DNA of 13,788 nt from UMGS1279 sp045534095 (GTDB taxonomy: Bacteria; Bacillota; Clostridia; Oscillospirales; Acutalibacteraceae): positions 1-13,788 of the forward strand of contig JAZSJA010000032.1 in assembly GCA_045534095.1 (NCBI GenBank), read 5' to 3'. Below the pieces are notes generated by a model. The model was not told the origin of the DNA. It worked only from the letters and a program-made list of their open reading frames with translations, and did no database searches. Positions 1-7,959 of the stretch are shown here, piece by piece; the first letter of the stretch is position 1, and each line of letters begins with the position of its first letter. The position numbers were made by a program, and so were the translations under genes.

Positions 1-54
1 CTTGCCCCGTTGGCGCTCCTGTTGAGGGCTAATACTTAGCTTCGGCTAGACAAA

Positions 55-80
55 GCGGCGAATTTCGCCGCTTTTTTATT
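55..80 (+). terminator. Intrinsic terminator of a gene left of the window
   Basis: GCGGCGAA (55-62) and TTCGCCGC (64-71) form a GC-rich hairpin followed on the plus strand by TTTTTT and ATTTTT. It therefore ends a transcript arriving from the left. Only about 50 bases of that transcript are in the window. They contain a small TAGC-TTCG-GCTA hairpin (37-48) with a UUCG loop, and two frames close quickly, at 30-32 and 37-39. I cannot tell whether the upstream unit codes for protein or is an RNA gene. Confidence 0.8.
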
Positions 81-87
81 TTTGCAT

Positions 88-116
88 AAAAACAGACCCC
101 TCCATTGGAGGGGTCT
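88..116 (-). terminator. Intrinsic terminator of secDF
   Basis: AGACCCCTCC (94-103), loop ATT, GGAGGGGTCT (107-116). Read on the minus strand, the 10-bp stem is followed by GTTTTTA. It lies 15 bases past the secDF stop codon and points back-to-back against the plus-strand terminator at 55-80. Confidence 0.88.
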
Positions 117-130
117 TGATATTTGCATGA

Positions 131-2512
131 TCAAGCTCTCTTGCGGTTCTTCTTGCCACGAGTCTTCCACCAGATCCACAGGGGACCTGCAAGGCATACG
201 GAAGAGTAGAAGCCTACCAGCATACCTATCGCAAGAGGAATAGAGAACGACAGCATAGAGGATACGCCCATCAGCACACATACAATAGAAATTGCAAGCA
301 TCGCTGTAACTGTAGTTGCTGTTGTGATGATGGATCTTGCCAGCGTCTGATTAATACTGAGATTTACAAGCTCGCTGTCACTCATAGAGCTATTTCTCGC
401 GCGGTTTTCACGCAGACGGTCATAGATGATGATAGTGTTGTTGATGGAGTAGCCCAGAAGTGTGAGGATAACCGCCATGAAGTTGGAATCCAGAGCCATT
501 CCGCCAAACACATATACTGCATAGGTGAAAAGAACGTCATGCAGCAGACAGCAGATAGCAATAACACCCGCTGACCAACCGCCGATCTTCTTGAATCTGA
601 ATGCAATATAGATGACCAGCAGTACGAATGCAACAACTACCGCGATAACACAGTTTATCAGGAACAGTGAGCCTGAAGCTGCACTTACATTTGTAGTATC
701 AATGTTCACGATGTTGTTGTCGGGATATGCAGCAGCAAGAGTATCAGAAACGCTCGCAAGCATCTCATCATCCATCTTTTCGTCAGCAGCAAAGGAAATA
801 ACGATAGTATCAAGGTCGCCTGTAAAGCTTGTACCTGTTGTAACTGTAGGATTGGGTGTGCCGAGAGCCTTTACAGTATCGGCAATATCGTTTGTATCGA
901 CCTCGCCTGTGTAGCTGTATGTTACCATAGTACCGCCCTTGAAGCGGATATCTACCTGAGGAACAAGGATAAAGGAGAATATCAGAGTCAGTGCAATAAT
1001 GGAAGTTGATACGATAACAAATATCTTTGTCTTCTTAACAAAGTTTATCTTTGTCTTCGCTCCGATATCAATAACGTCAACTGTTTCCTTGCCATTCTCG
1101 GCAATCTCAGCAGCATCAGCGCCTCTTGCACCGCCATAAAGCCACGGCTTTCTGAATGCCTTGAATTTAGAGAGGGAAACAGTCATAAGTCTTGTTGCCC
1201 AGCACGCCATGATAAAGTTCATGATAACACCGGCAAGCAGTGTAAAGCCAAAGGAGTAGATAGTACCATCAGTGGTAACACCGAACATTGTGCCGAATAT
1301 TGCCATAAGGATAACAGCTACTATAACTACAGTAAGGTTGGAGTCCAGGATAGCAACAAATCCACGCTGGAAACCATTCTTTATCGCGCCGTCAATTGTT
1401 CTGCCCGCTTTCAGCTCTTCGCGGATTCGCTCGGCAGAAATAACGTTCGCGTCAACACCCATACCGATAGAAAGGATGATACCTGCAATACCGGGGATGG
1501 TAAGAGTTACACCGGTAATGCCATCAAAGTAACCTGAGGAGCAAGCAAGCATACCTGCAACCTGACCTAAAAGTGCAATTGAAGTTATAACACCGGGTAA
1601 ACGGAATAATAAAATCATAACGATACAGATTACAACAAATGCAGCAACACCGGCAACAGTCATAACATCAAGAGCTTGTTTACCAAGGGTAGGACTGATT
1701 ATTTGTAATTTGCTATCATCTGCCTTTAGGGAGAAGGGAATGGAACCTGCGTTAATGATAGAAGCTAACTCGGTTGCAGACTCGGAAGTGAAACCACCGG
1801 TAATAATAGCTTCGCCATTAGTAATAGCCTCATTAACTTGAGGATCAGAGATCATATCGTAACTACCGCTATCGTTTGCCATCCAAATAGCAATTTTGCC
1901 TTTAGTTGCAGCTAGCTCTTTAGTAGCAGTAGCGAATTTAGAAGCACCTTTATCGGTAAGCTCTAACTGAACTATGTATTCACCGTTTTCGCTGTTAACA
2001 CCGGGCTCGGCACTTTTAATATCATCTGCACCCTGTAATACAATATTAGAACCATCGGCAGCAGGTTGTTCAGAACCCTTGGTGAAGGTAAGAACTGCGG
2101 TACTACCTAATTCATCAACTGCTGATGCGGGGTCAAAGTTTTCATCCTGCCAGGGGAAGCGAACAATTACCTGTTTATTGCTAACGTCGGTACGAACTTC
2201 GCTTTCAGTGATACCCTTTGCAAGAAGTCTTTTTTCCATAACTTCTTTAATTGAATCCATATCAGCTTGTGAAATGTCATCAAGGTTGATTTTAGAATTT
2301 TGATCCAAGTTGGGTTCGAAAATGGCTTCAACACCGCCACTGATATCAATACCCCAAGTAATGTCCTCGACGCCTTTAGTATAAACTGTTCTTCTGTCGC
2401 CGTAGTAGTTGTCAATACCGAAAAAGGCTGTGTAGGCAAATACACAAATAAGTATTGCAACAACGAAGAAGGTCAGCTTTTTAGCGCCTTTTGTTTTGCG
2501 TTTCCTTTTCAT
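131..2512 (-). CDS. secDF: Fused protein translocase subunit SecDF
   Basis: SecD and SecF in one 793-residue membrane protein that uses proton-motive force to assist late steps of Sec-dependent export. SecD part: N-terminal membrane segment (about 13-32), GIDISGG motif (54-60), extracytoplasmic region, then membrane segments from about 283 including SIGMGVDANV (348-357). SecF part: membrane segment about 493-514, DIRFKGG (519-525), extracytoplasmic region, then segments from about 614 with HDVLFT (656-661) and GYSINNTIIIYDRLREN (685-701). The C-terminus is basic. The ATG at 2512 follows CTGGAGG at good spacing. The gene has its own consensus promoter and terminator, so it looks monocistronic. 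Odd: codon usage changes sharply between codons 315 and 355. Lys is AAA 18/AAG 4 before and AAA 2/AAG 18 after; Leu TTA is 9 of 22 before and 0 of 38 after, while CTG goes from 1 to 19 (hand counts). Identity is certain; whether the gene exists as one natural unit is not. Confidence 0.96.
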   Translation of the reverse strand: MKRKRKTKGAKKLTFFVVAILICVFAYTAFFGIDNYYGDRRTVYTKGVEDITWGIDISGGVEAIFEPNLDQNSKINLDDISQADMDSIKEVMEKRLLAKGITESEVRTDVSNKQVIVRFPWQDENFDPASAVDELGSTAVLTFTKGSEQPAADGSNIVLQGADDIKSAEPGVNSENGEYIVQLELTDKGASKFATATKELAATKGKIAIWMANDSGSYDMISDPQVNEAITNGEAIITGGFTSESATELASIINAGSIPFSLKADDSKLQIISPTLGKQALDVMTVAGVAAFVVICIVMILLFRLPGVITSIALLGQVAGMLACSSGYFDGITGVTLTIPGIAGIILSIGMGVDANVISAERIREELKAGRTIDGAIKNGFQRGFVAILDSNLTVVIVAVILMAIFGTMFGVTTDGTIYSFGFTLLAGVIMNFIMACWATRLMTVSLSKFKAFRKPWLYGGARGADAAEIAENGKETVDVIDIGAKTKINFVKKTKIFVIVSTSIIALTLIFSFILVPQVDIRFKGGTMVTYSYTGEVDTNDIADTVKALGTPNPTVTTGTSFTGDLDTIVISFAADEKMDDEMLASVSDTLAAAYPDNNIVNIDTTNVSAASGSLFLINCVIAVVVAFVLLVIYIAFRFKKIGGWSAGVIAICCLLHDVLFTYAVYVFGGMALDSNFMAVILTLLGYSINNTIIIYDRLRENRARNSSMSDSELVNLSINQTLARSIITTATTVTAMLAISIVCVLMGVSSMLSFSIPLAIGMLVGFYSSVCLAGPLWIWWKTRGKKNRKRA

Positions 2513-2575
2513 GGAAAATCCTCCAGTTGTTTATTTGCGGCCATAAGTAAAAACTACTTTAAGCCTAATATACCT

Positions 2576-2604
2576 ATTATATAGTTTATTGAATAAAATG
2601 TCAA
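2576..2604 (-). promoter_or_regulatory. Perfect-consensus promoter of secDF
   Basis: On the minus strand TTGACA (2604-2599), 17-base spacer, TATAAT (2581-2576). Both hexamers match the vegetative consensus exactly. The expected start leaves an untranslated leader of roughly 55-60 bases before the ATG at 2512. Between here and the aminotransferase stop (2648) there is only a weak AT-rich hairpin (AATAAAT/ATTTATT, 2636-2653) with no clear U tract. Confidence 0.88.
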
Positions 2605-2647
2605 TGATTTTCGGTTAAAATAGTATGAATTTTGAATAAATTTACAT

Positions 2648-3922
2648 TTATTTTGCCATTACCTTTTCAATAACGGCGATTTTTACAGAAATTGCCAAAA
2701 GCTCGGCGGCTAAAGCGATTTCTTTATTATCGGGATAGGATGGTGCAATTCTTAAATTACTGTCTAAAGGATCCTTTCCATAGGGGAAGGTAGCGCCTGC
2801 ACCTGTAAGAACCAATCCCGCCTCTTTACAAAGGGCGTGGGTTCTTTTTGCACATCCCTCGGGCAAATTAAGGCTTATAAAATATCCGCCCTTAGGTTTT
2901 GTCCAAGTAGCAATATCCAAACCGCCAAATTCTTTTTCAAAGCGGTCTAAAACAATTTCAAACTTAGGTCTTAAAACCTCTGCGTGCTTCTCCATATGCT
3001 TTTTAATATCGTCAAGGGAAGAAAAAGCCTTTATATGGCGAAGCTGATTTAATTTATCGGGACCGATGGTTTGGAAGGTAATTCTGCCTTTAAGTCTTTC
3101 AATATCCTCAGGGCCTGCTGCCTGAGCGGCTACACCTGCACCGGGGAAGGTGATTTTGGAGGTTGAGGTAAACTGAATAACTAAATTAGCATTATCGCAC
3201 CTAACACATTCGTCATAGATGTTTAGAAGTGTGTCGTCATCATCGCTGTAAAGACCGTGGATAGCGTAAGCGTTATCCCAAAACACACGGAAATCAATAG
3301 CGGCAGGCTTTAAAGCGGCAATACGACGAACGGTATCATCAGAATAGGTAATGCCTTCAGGATTGGAGTATTTGGGAACACACCACATACCCTTAACGGT
3401 TGGATCCTTAACAAGCTCTTCAACAACCTTCATATCGGGGCCAAAGGGGGTGTTAGGTACGGTGATAAGCTCAATGCCAAAATGCTCGCAAATGGCAAAG
3501 TGACGGTCGTATCCGGGAGCGGGGCATAAAAATTTTATATTACCCTGCTTGCACCAAGGCTCAGCACCAAAGCCATGAGTCATAGCCTGTGCAATGGTGT
3601 CAAACATCATAGTGAGAGAGGAGTTACCACCTACAATAACCTGAGATTTATCAATACCAAAAATTTCAGAAAAAAGTTGCTTTGCTTCGGGTAAACCGTC
3701 TAAACCGCCGTAGTTTCTGCAATCAACACCGGTTGCGTTTTTATAGCCAAAATCACCGGCAATAGAATCAAAAACCTCAGAGCTTATATCCAACTGCTCA
3801 GGGCCCGGTTTACCTCGCGACATATCAAGAGCCATAGAGCGGCTTTTAAATTCATTATAACGTGCTTTAACCTGATCAAATTCTTTTACAAGTTCGGCAG
3901 CAGTTAAAGAGTTGTAGTACAT
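2648..3922 (-). CDS. PLP-dependent aminotransferase, class I/II fold (aspartate aminotransferase subgroup Ic-like)
   Basis: Predicted cytosolic pyridoxal-phosphate aminotransferase, 424 residues. Visible fold-type I marks: GGNSSL (98-103) in the phosphate-contact region, KYSNPEG (184-190) with the conserved Asn, WDNAYA (215-220) with the Asp that holds the pyridine nitrogen, TSTSK (252-256) with the Schiff-base Lys256, and LRIAPSYP (390-397) with the Arg that usually binds substrate carboxylate. The opening MSRGKPGPEQLDIS (34-47) is typical of the longer bacterial group often annotated as type Ic aspartate aminotransferase. The amino donor is therefore probably aspartate or glutamate, by family and not by proof. 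The ATG at 3922 follows GTGGAGG. It has its own promoter and lies upstream of secDF on the same strand, but secDF has a separate promoter and no functional link is evident. Confidence 0.9.
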   Translation of the reverse strand: MYYNSLTAAELVKEFDQVKARYNEFKSRSMALDMSRGKPGPEQLDISSEVFDSIAGDFGYKNATGVDCRNYGGLDGLPEAKQLFSEIFGIDKSQVIVGGNSSLTMMFDTIAQAMTHGFGAEPWCKQGNIKFLCPAPGYDRHFAICEHFGIELITVPNTPFGPDMKVVEELVKDPTVKGMWCVPKYSNPEGITYSDDTVRRIAALKPAAIDFRVFWDNAYAIHGLYSDDDDTLLNIYDECVRCDNANLVIQFTSTSKITFPGAGVAAQAAGPEDIERLKGRITFQTIGPDKLNQLRHIKAFSSLDDIKKHMEKHAEVLRPKFEIVLDRFEKEFGGLDIATWTKPKGGYFISLNLPEGCAKRTHALCKEAGLVLTGAGATFPYGKDPLDSNLRIAPSYPDNKEIALAAELLAISVKIAVIEKVMAK

Positions 3923-3957
3923 GTATTTGCCTCCACATAATAAAATAATAATTATTA

Positions 3958-3986
3958 ATTATATATTATTATACAGTGTTTTTCAA
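3958..3986 (-). promoter_or_regulatory. Promoter of the aminotransferase gene
   Basis: On the minus strand TTGAAA (3986-3981), 17-base spacer, TATAAT (3963-3958). A second TATAAT-like hexamer lies inside the spacer, but only the distal one has correct spacing. The leader to the ATG at 3922 is about 30 bases. Confidence 0.75.
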
Positions 3987-4073
3987 GTCTTTTATTCAAT
4001 TTTTTGATTGTATTATTCGAATTTTTGATTTAATAATACATCGTGATTAAATAATTAAATGAATAGAGGGTGG

Positions 4074-4109
4074 AAAAAGAAAAATCCGCTGATGAAAATC
4101 AGCGGATTT
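4074..4109 (-). terminator. Intrinsic terminator downstream of the restriction-modification operon
   Basis: AAATCCGCTGAT (4082-4093) and ATCAGCGGATTT (4098-4109) form a perfect 12-bp stem with a 4-base loop. On the minus strand it is followed by TTCTTTTTCC. It lies about 115 bases past the endonuclease stop and immediately after a CCGACCA tRNA-end-like sequence, the same arrangement as tRNA-Pro and its terminator in this window. It may originally have ended a tRNA transcript and now end the operon. Confidence 0.85.
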
Positions 4110-4116
4110 CCGATTT

Positions 4117-4130
4117 TGGTCGGAGTAGCG
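4117..4130 (-). other. Possible remnant of a tRNA 3' end (candidate att or island boundary)
   Basis: Read on the minus strand: CGC, TACTCCG, A, CCA. This has the layout of a 7-base acceptor strand, discriminator A and CCA, with an intrinsic terminator directly behind. No T-arm, anticodon arm or 5' partner follows upstream, so it is not a working tRNA. It has the same orientation as tRNA-Pro (8138-8213) and shares the short CGACCAAAA with that gene's end. The match is only about ten bases, so chance is a real alternative. Confidence 0.3.
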
Positions 4131-4223
4131 TTATAGTAATCACGCAAAAAACCGCATAAATACTAGCTTTTTCAAAGCCATAAACAGTACAAAGCCCTGA
4201 TTATTATTGATTTGGCTTTTAAA

Positions 4224-5459
4224 TTACAATTCAGGTAGGGCGCAAGTTTCGGTAATTTTTCTCCACAGAATATTATATTTCTTATCCATCAAACCTAAAG
4301 ATTGCCAAAGGATTTTTTCGTATTTTAAAAATCTTGTTTTTGATGTGGTGCCGGCAACTCTATTGGGATTTCTCTTGATATATCCTTTGAGTTCATAATC
4401 CGTTTCCATAATAGCAAGAACCTCGTCGATATCCTTATCGGGATGCTTTTTAGAAGTGGTGTCAATATCAAGCAACAAATCTAAATGGTGTCCAACAGTA
4501 AGAACTTCCCTGGTAAAATAATCTGCAAACACCTTGCTGGTGGGACCATTTGAAAGACCAATATGATATAATTTGAAGCCAGAATCGGTCAAATTACCTT
4601 CGGAGTCAATTACCTGTATATGTTTCAAAAAAGTAACATAGTTTTTTCTAATAGAGTTATAATAATTGTCTCCGACAAAAGTGGTATCTATATCTTTTGA
4701 AATAATTGCGACCCATTGGTCTTTCGGTTGCTTTTTACGCATAGCTACTACTTTCTTTTCTAAGAAAGTAAGAGGTTTTCCGGTTTGAAGCGTGCCAATC
4801 ACATTGCCTGAGATATCCTTTACAGGTGCTGTGCGAAAATCAGTCAAAATGTTTTTCGGGATAATCCTTTCTTTCCAGCACGCATCAAAAGCATCTTCCT
4901 CCACGATACCGACCTTTTTTAAGTAATAGTAGTGTAAAAGCAGGTGGAACATTGCAATTGGCAAGTCTTGGTGTTTTGCCCAAAATCGATCAGCTGTTGG
5001 CTTATGGGTATGATCTGCATCGGTTGATAAAGCGGCAACATTATGCGCCAAAGTTAAGTTGTTAGGGTTGTTGTTATCATAAACAATAAGACCTACAGGA
5101 ATTTTGTCCCCAATCTGTGTATTGTACAGCTCCGTAAGGAAATCGCCCATATTAAAACCATCAATAATTTGAGGCGAAATGAGATATGCCAAATCACAAC
5201 TTTTTAGGTAGGCAATGCTTTGTCCAACTCCGGTCAGCATACCTCTTTTGGTTTCAGTAGCAGGTTTGAACTCAAAAGAAGCCAGTTTTTTGTTCGTCGG
5301 ATCATAAAAAGCAGCATCGGGAGATGGAAAATCCGCACTTGTGCCAACTCTATAAAAATCTGTACCCCAGTTTCCGTTGTACTGCCACGTGGCAGTTTTA
5401 AAATTCTGTAAAATCGCATCAGTTGTTGCCTTTGCAAGAACATGGTGATTTAAAGCCAT
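4224..5459 (-). CDS. Predicted type II restriction endonuclease (PD-(D/E)XK fold), cognate of the dual C5 methyltransferase
   Basis: 411 residues, no signal peptide or membrane segment. The N-terminal third carries a recognisable nuclease core: P47-D48, then E63-F-K65 fifteen residues on in a beta-strand context (ASFEFKPATE), then GVGQS (77-81) with Gln80 on the following helix. This fits PD-(D/E)XK nucleases with metal-binding Asp/Glu and catalytic Lys. The remaining 300 residues resemble no domain I can name and presumably recognise DNA. Position supports the call: the ATG (5459) lies 3 bases past the methyltransferase stop, and its GGAGGAGG RBS is inside the methyltransferase's final codons, suggesting translational coupling so that methylase is made first. 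The recognition site cannot be read from sequence. A different DNA-processing nuclease is the alternative. Confidence 0.75.
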   Translation of the reverse strand: MALNHHVLAKATTDAILQNFKTATWQYNGNWGTDFYRVGTSADFPSPDAAFYDPTNKKLASFEFKPATETKRGMLTGVGQSIAYLKSCDLAYLISPQIIDGFNMGDFLTELYNTQIGDKIPVGLIVYDNNNPNNLTLAHNVAALSTDADHTHKPTADRFWAKHQDLPIAMFHLLLHYYYLKKVGIVEEDAFDACWKERIIPKNILTDFRTAPVKDISGNVIGTLQTGKPLTFLEKKVVAMRKKQPKDQWVAIISKDIDTTFVGDNYYNSIRKNYVTFLKHIQVIDSEGNLTDSGFKLYHIGLSNGPTSKVFADYFTREVLTVGHHLDLLLDIDTTSKKHPDKDIDEVLAIMETDYELKGYIKRNPNRVAGTTSKTRFLKYEKILWQSLGLMDKKYNILWRKITETCALPEL

Positions 5460-5462
5460 GGT

Positions 5463-7670
5463 TTATTCCTCCTCCAACATAGACTTCTTGGCAAGATGTG
5501 TTGCAGAGTCGCTACTCCACTCTTTGTTAACAATAGTTCTCAATCTCTCACCAAATGTTTGTGCAACGATACAAGGAAAGGCATTGCCTACCTGTAGACA
5601 CTGGTTAATAATGGGACCAACAAATTCGAAATCATCTGGAAATGTTTGAATACGAGCAGCTTCTCTAACAGTAAGTGTTCTGTTTAATGTAGGATGAACT
5701 GGAAGCGCATTGTGTCCAGGGACGATTGTACAGGAAGGTTTTTTGCGGTCGAGTCGTGCAAACACATGACTAAAATTAGCAACAGGTTTGCCTGTTTTAG
5801 TTCCTAACTTCAGGTGTTCGGGTAATGCATCAACATCCATCTTTTCACCTTCAGGAATGTAAGAAAAACGTTCAGCAACAACTTTTGAGTGGCTGGGAGC
5901 ACGATGATTTTTCAATTTACCCAATGTGCATTCATCAGCAAGATCTGTCAACACTTCTTCAACTGTTCTATAGGGATGCTGCCACGATTCTGGCTTTTCA
6001 AAATACTTAGCTTTTGGAAATGGAAATGCTAAGTCCGTTTTTGTGCCAATTAAAATAAAGCGGCGTCGCAACTGGGGTGCGCCATAATCAGCTGCATTAA
6101 TAACCCTGTGTTCAGTTCTATATCCATGTTCCCTGAAATACTGTTCAATGGTATTAACGTACTCACCATTGTGTGCAGAAAGGATGCCAGGAACATTTTC
6201 CATAATAAACCAAGGGGTTTCTGAGCGCACAACAATATTGGCAAATGCATAGACCAAGTTGTTTCTCTGGTCTTTAGTTAAATCGTGTTTCTTGGTATTA
6301 ACGAATCTTCGATTTCCAAACATCGAAAATCCTTGGCAGGGAGGACCGCCCACAACCAAATCAACTTTGGCTTGTTTTAATTTTTCTGCCACCAGAATTT
6401 GATTTTCTTCTACAGAGAGATCAATTTGTAAACACTCATGAGTAAAATTTTTACGATACGCTTCAACAGCATAGTCATTAAATTCTGCACCAAGAACACA
6501 CTCTAGGCCAGCTTGCTCTAATCCCTGTGTGAATCCACCAGCACCGCAAAACAAATCCCCAAACTTTAAGGTTGCACGTTTGTTTTTACGTTCCTTGCGG
6601 AGAGAAATCCCTATATCTGTTTTAGCATAAAAAGAGTTGTCGGGCATAATACCTGGATATGTCTCTCCTTCAATAAAATGACGAACACAGTCTGCAATTT
6701 TTGCTGCCATGAGGGGGGGCACAGCATTTCCGACCTGAATACACTGTGATCTACGATCACCACTAAAAATGTACGAATCTGGGAAGGTTTGGATTCGTGC
6801 GCCTTCTCGAGGCGTCAAACTACGATTAAGAACGGGATGTACAGGGAGGGCGTTGTTCCCGGGGACGATTGTAGATGATACTTCATCTCGATGCAAACGA
6901 GTATACGTGTTTCCAAAGTTTTTGCGTCTAATATCCTCAGGGAGATCTTCGGGTTTAGGAAGTTTTCCACCCTCTGGAATGAGCTGATATCTTCTAACAA
7001 CAATGTCAGAATGATTAAGTGCAATATGATTAGGAATTTCTTCACCTTTGTCCATAAGGTTGTTAATAGCTTCGCCGACATTTTTAAAAGCTTTGATATT
7101 TCCGTAAGAAGTGGAACTGTGTGCCGGGAAAAGGAATTGATCTTCTGAGATTGTTCCGACAATGAAGACACGTTCTCTTTTTTGAGGTACGCCGTAATTT
7201 GATGTGTCAATCATCGAATAATGCAGATTGTATCCAATAGTCATAAATGCATTAACTACTTGTTCAAAGTATCTGCCTTCAAACATGGTGAATAAGCCCT
7301 TTACATTTTCAAAAATGAAGCACTTAGGGCGAAGCACATCTACAATTTTAACATAGCTTTCAAAAAGCATATTTCGGGGATCGGCAGAGTTTTTATTTCC
7401 CATGTTGGAAAATCCCTGACAAGGTGGACCACCGATAATAACATCAATCTTTTTGTTGCCGATATATGATTTAATATCTGATATGGAAAGTTTTCTGATA
7501 TCTTCCAACAAATACGGTTCATCAGGAAAATTGAGAGAAAAAGTGTCTCTTGCTTGGGGCATTATATCGCTCGCCAAGAGTCCTTCAAAACCTGCTTCTT
7601 TAAAACCGATATCCAAACCGCCTGCACCGGTAAAAAGAGAAATATAATAATGTTTCTTATCGCTCATCAC
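5463..7670 (-). CDS. Fused dual DNA (cytosine-5)-methyltransferase of a type II restriction-modification system
   Basis: One 735-residue protein with two complete cytosine-C5 methyltransferases in tandem. Module 1 (about 8-335): AdoMet motif FTGAGGLDIGF (13-23), GPPCQGFS with catalytic Cys84, ENV (121-123), QKRERV (163-168), REGARIQTFP (288-297), QVGNAVPP (312-319). Module 2 (about 367-712): DLFCGAGGF (372-380), GPPCQGFS with Cys445, ENV (491-493), QLRRRF (533-538), REAARIQTFP (669-678), QVGNAFP (693-699). Both look catalytically intact. Two methylases for one enzyme usually means an asymmetric site with each strand methylated separately; here the target-recognition regions are strongly alike, so the two strand sequences may be related. 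The start is GTG 7670 or ATG 7667; GGGGG (7677-7681) suits either. The start overlaps the end of the XRE gene, and the endonuclease begins 3 bases after the stop. Confidence 0.93.
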   Translation of the reverse strand: MMSDKKHYYISLFTGAGGLDIGFKEAGFEGLLASDIMPQARDTFSLNFPDEPYLLEDIRKLSISDIKSYIGNKKIDVIIGGPPCQGFSNMGNKNSADPRNMLFESYVKIVDVLRPKCFIFENVKGLFTMFEGRYFEQVVNAFMTIGYNLHYSMIDTSNYGVPQKRERVFIVGTISEDQFLFPAHSSTSYGNIKAFKNVGEAINNLMDKGEEIPNHIALNHSDIVVRRYQLIPEGGKLPKPEDLPEDIRRKNFGNTYTRLHRDEVSSTIVPGNNALPVHPVLNRSLTPREGARIQTFPDSYIFSGDRRSQCIQVGNAVPPLMAAKIADCVRHFIEGETYPGIMPDNSFYAKTDIGISLRKERKNKRATLKFGDLFCGAGGFTQGLEQAGLECVLGAEFNDYAVEAYRKNFTHECLQIDLSVEENQILVAEKLKQAKVDLVVGGPPCQGFSMFGNRRFVNTKKHDLTKDQRNNLVYAFANIVVRSETPWFIMENVPGILSAHNGEYVNTIEQYFREHGYRTEHRVINAADYGAPQLRRRFILIGTKTDLAFPFPKAKYFEKPESWQHPYRTVEEVLTDLADECTLGKLKNHRAPSHSKVVAERFSYIPEGEKMDVDALPEHLKLGTKTGKPVANFSHVFARLDRKKPSCTIVPGHNALPVHPTLNRTLTVREAARIQTFPDDFEFVGPIINQCLQVGNAFPCIVAQTFGERLRTIVNKEWSSDSATHLAKKSMLEEE

Positions 7671-7884
7671 TTTTTACCCCCATAAATTCGGCGCTGATGT
7701 TAAAAACTATACCGTTATTTTTACAGTAATCATTAAGTAATTTCATTGTTTTATATGTAGGTTTTGTTTTGCCAGATTCCCATCTGTTTACTGTGGCAAA
7801 TGATACACCGAGTTCTTTCGCAAAAGCTTCTTGGCTTAAAAAGTTTTTTTGTCTAATTTGCTTTATGGTTTCGGGAAAGGTCAT
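7657..7884 (-). CDS. Small XRE-family HTH regulator of the restriction-modification operon (controller-like)
   Basis: A 75-residue protein that is almost entirely one helix-turn-helix. LSQEAFAKELG (16-26) is helix 2 and the turn, and SFATVNRWESGKTKP (28-42) the recognition helix with the usual W-E-x-G tail. It is first in the operon and its end overlaps the methyltransferase start (stop 7659-7657; next starts at 7670 or 7667). Size and position match the controller proteins that time expression in many type II systems. That role is inferred; I see no catalytic residues or extra domain. The ATG at 7884 follows AAGGAGAA. The promoter upstream overlaps an imperfect palindrome that could be its operator. 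Confidence 0.82.
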   Translation of the reverse strand: MTFPETIKQIRQKNFLSQEAFAKELGVSFATVNRWESGKTKPTYKTMKLLNDYCKNNGIVFNISAEFMGVKSDER

Positions 7885-7906
7885 AACGATTCTCCTTCAT
7901 AGCAGA

Positions 7907-7925
7907 GTTATGACATTATTATAAC
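7907..7925. promoter_or_regulatory. Candidate operator overlapping the restriction-modification promoter
   Basis: GTTAT-N9-ATAAC, a 19-bp palindrome with 7 of 9 position pairs symmetric, lies across the -10 element and start region of the XRE-methylase-endonuclease operon. Bound protein here would block transcription, as expected for autoregulation by the XRE protein. Its AT-rich content means a chance palindrome is possible. Confidence 0.35.
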
Positions 7926-7946
7926 ATCAATTTTAGCGTTATTCAA
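7918..7946 (-). promoter_or_regulatory. Promoter of the restriction-modification operon
   Basis: On the minus strand TTGAAT (7946-7941), 17-base spacer, TATAAT (7923-7918), with the extended -10 bases TG (7926-7925) one base upstream of it. It gives a leader of about 25 bases before the XRE ATG at 7884. No other promoter of this quality is seen before the methyltransferase or endonuclease, so the three genes are probably one transcript. Confidence 0.75.
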
Positions 7947-7959
7947 GTAATTGTGCAAT

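Noticed and set aside
612..914. Plus-strand frame of 100 codons opposite secDF
   Set aside because: It lies wholly antisense to conserved SecF coding sequence and has no RBS; the other short frames inside secDF are similar.
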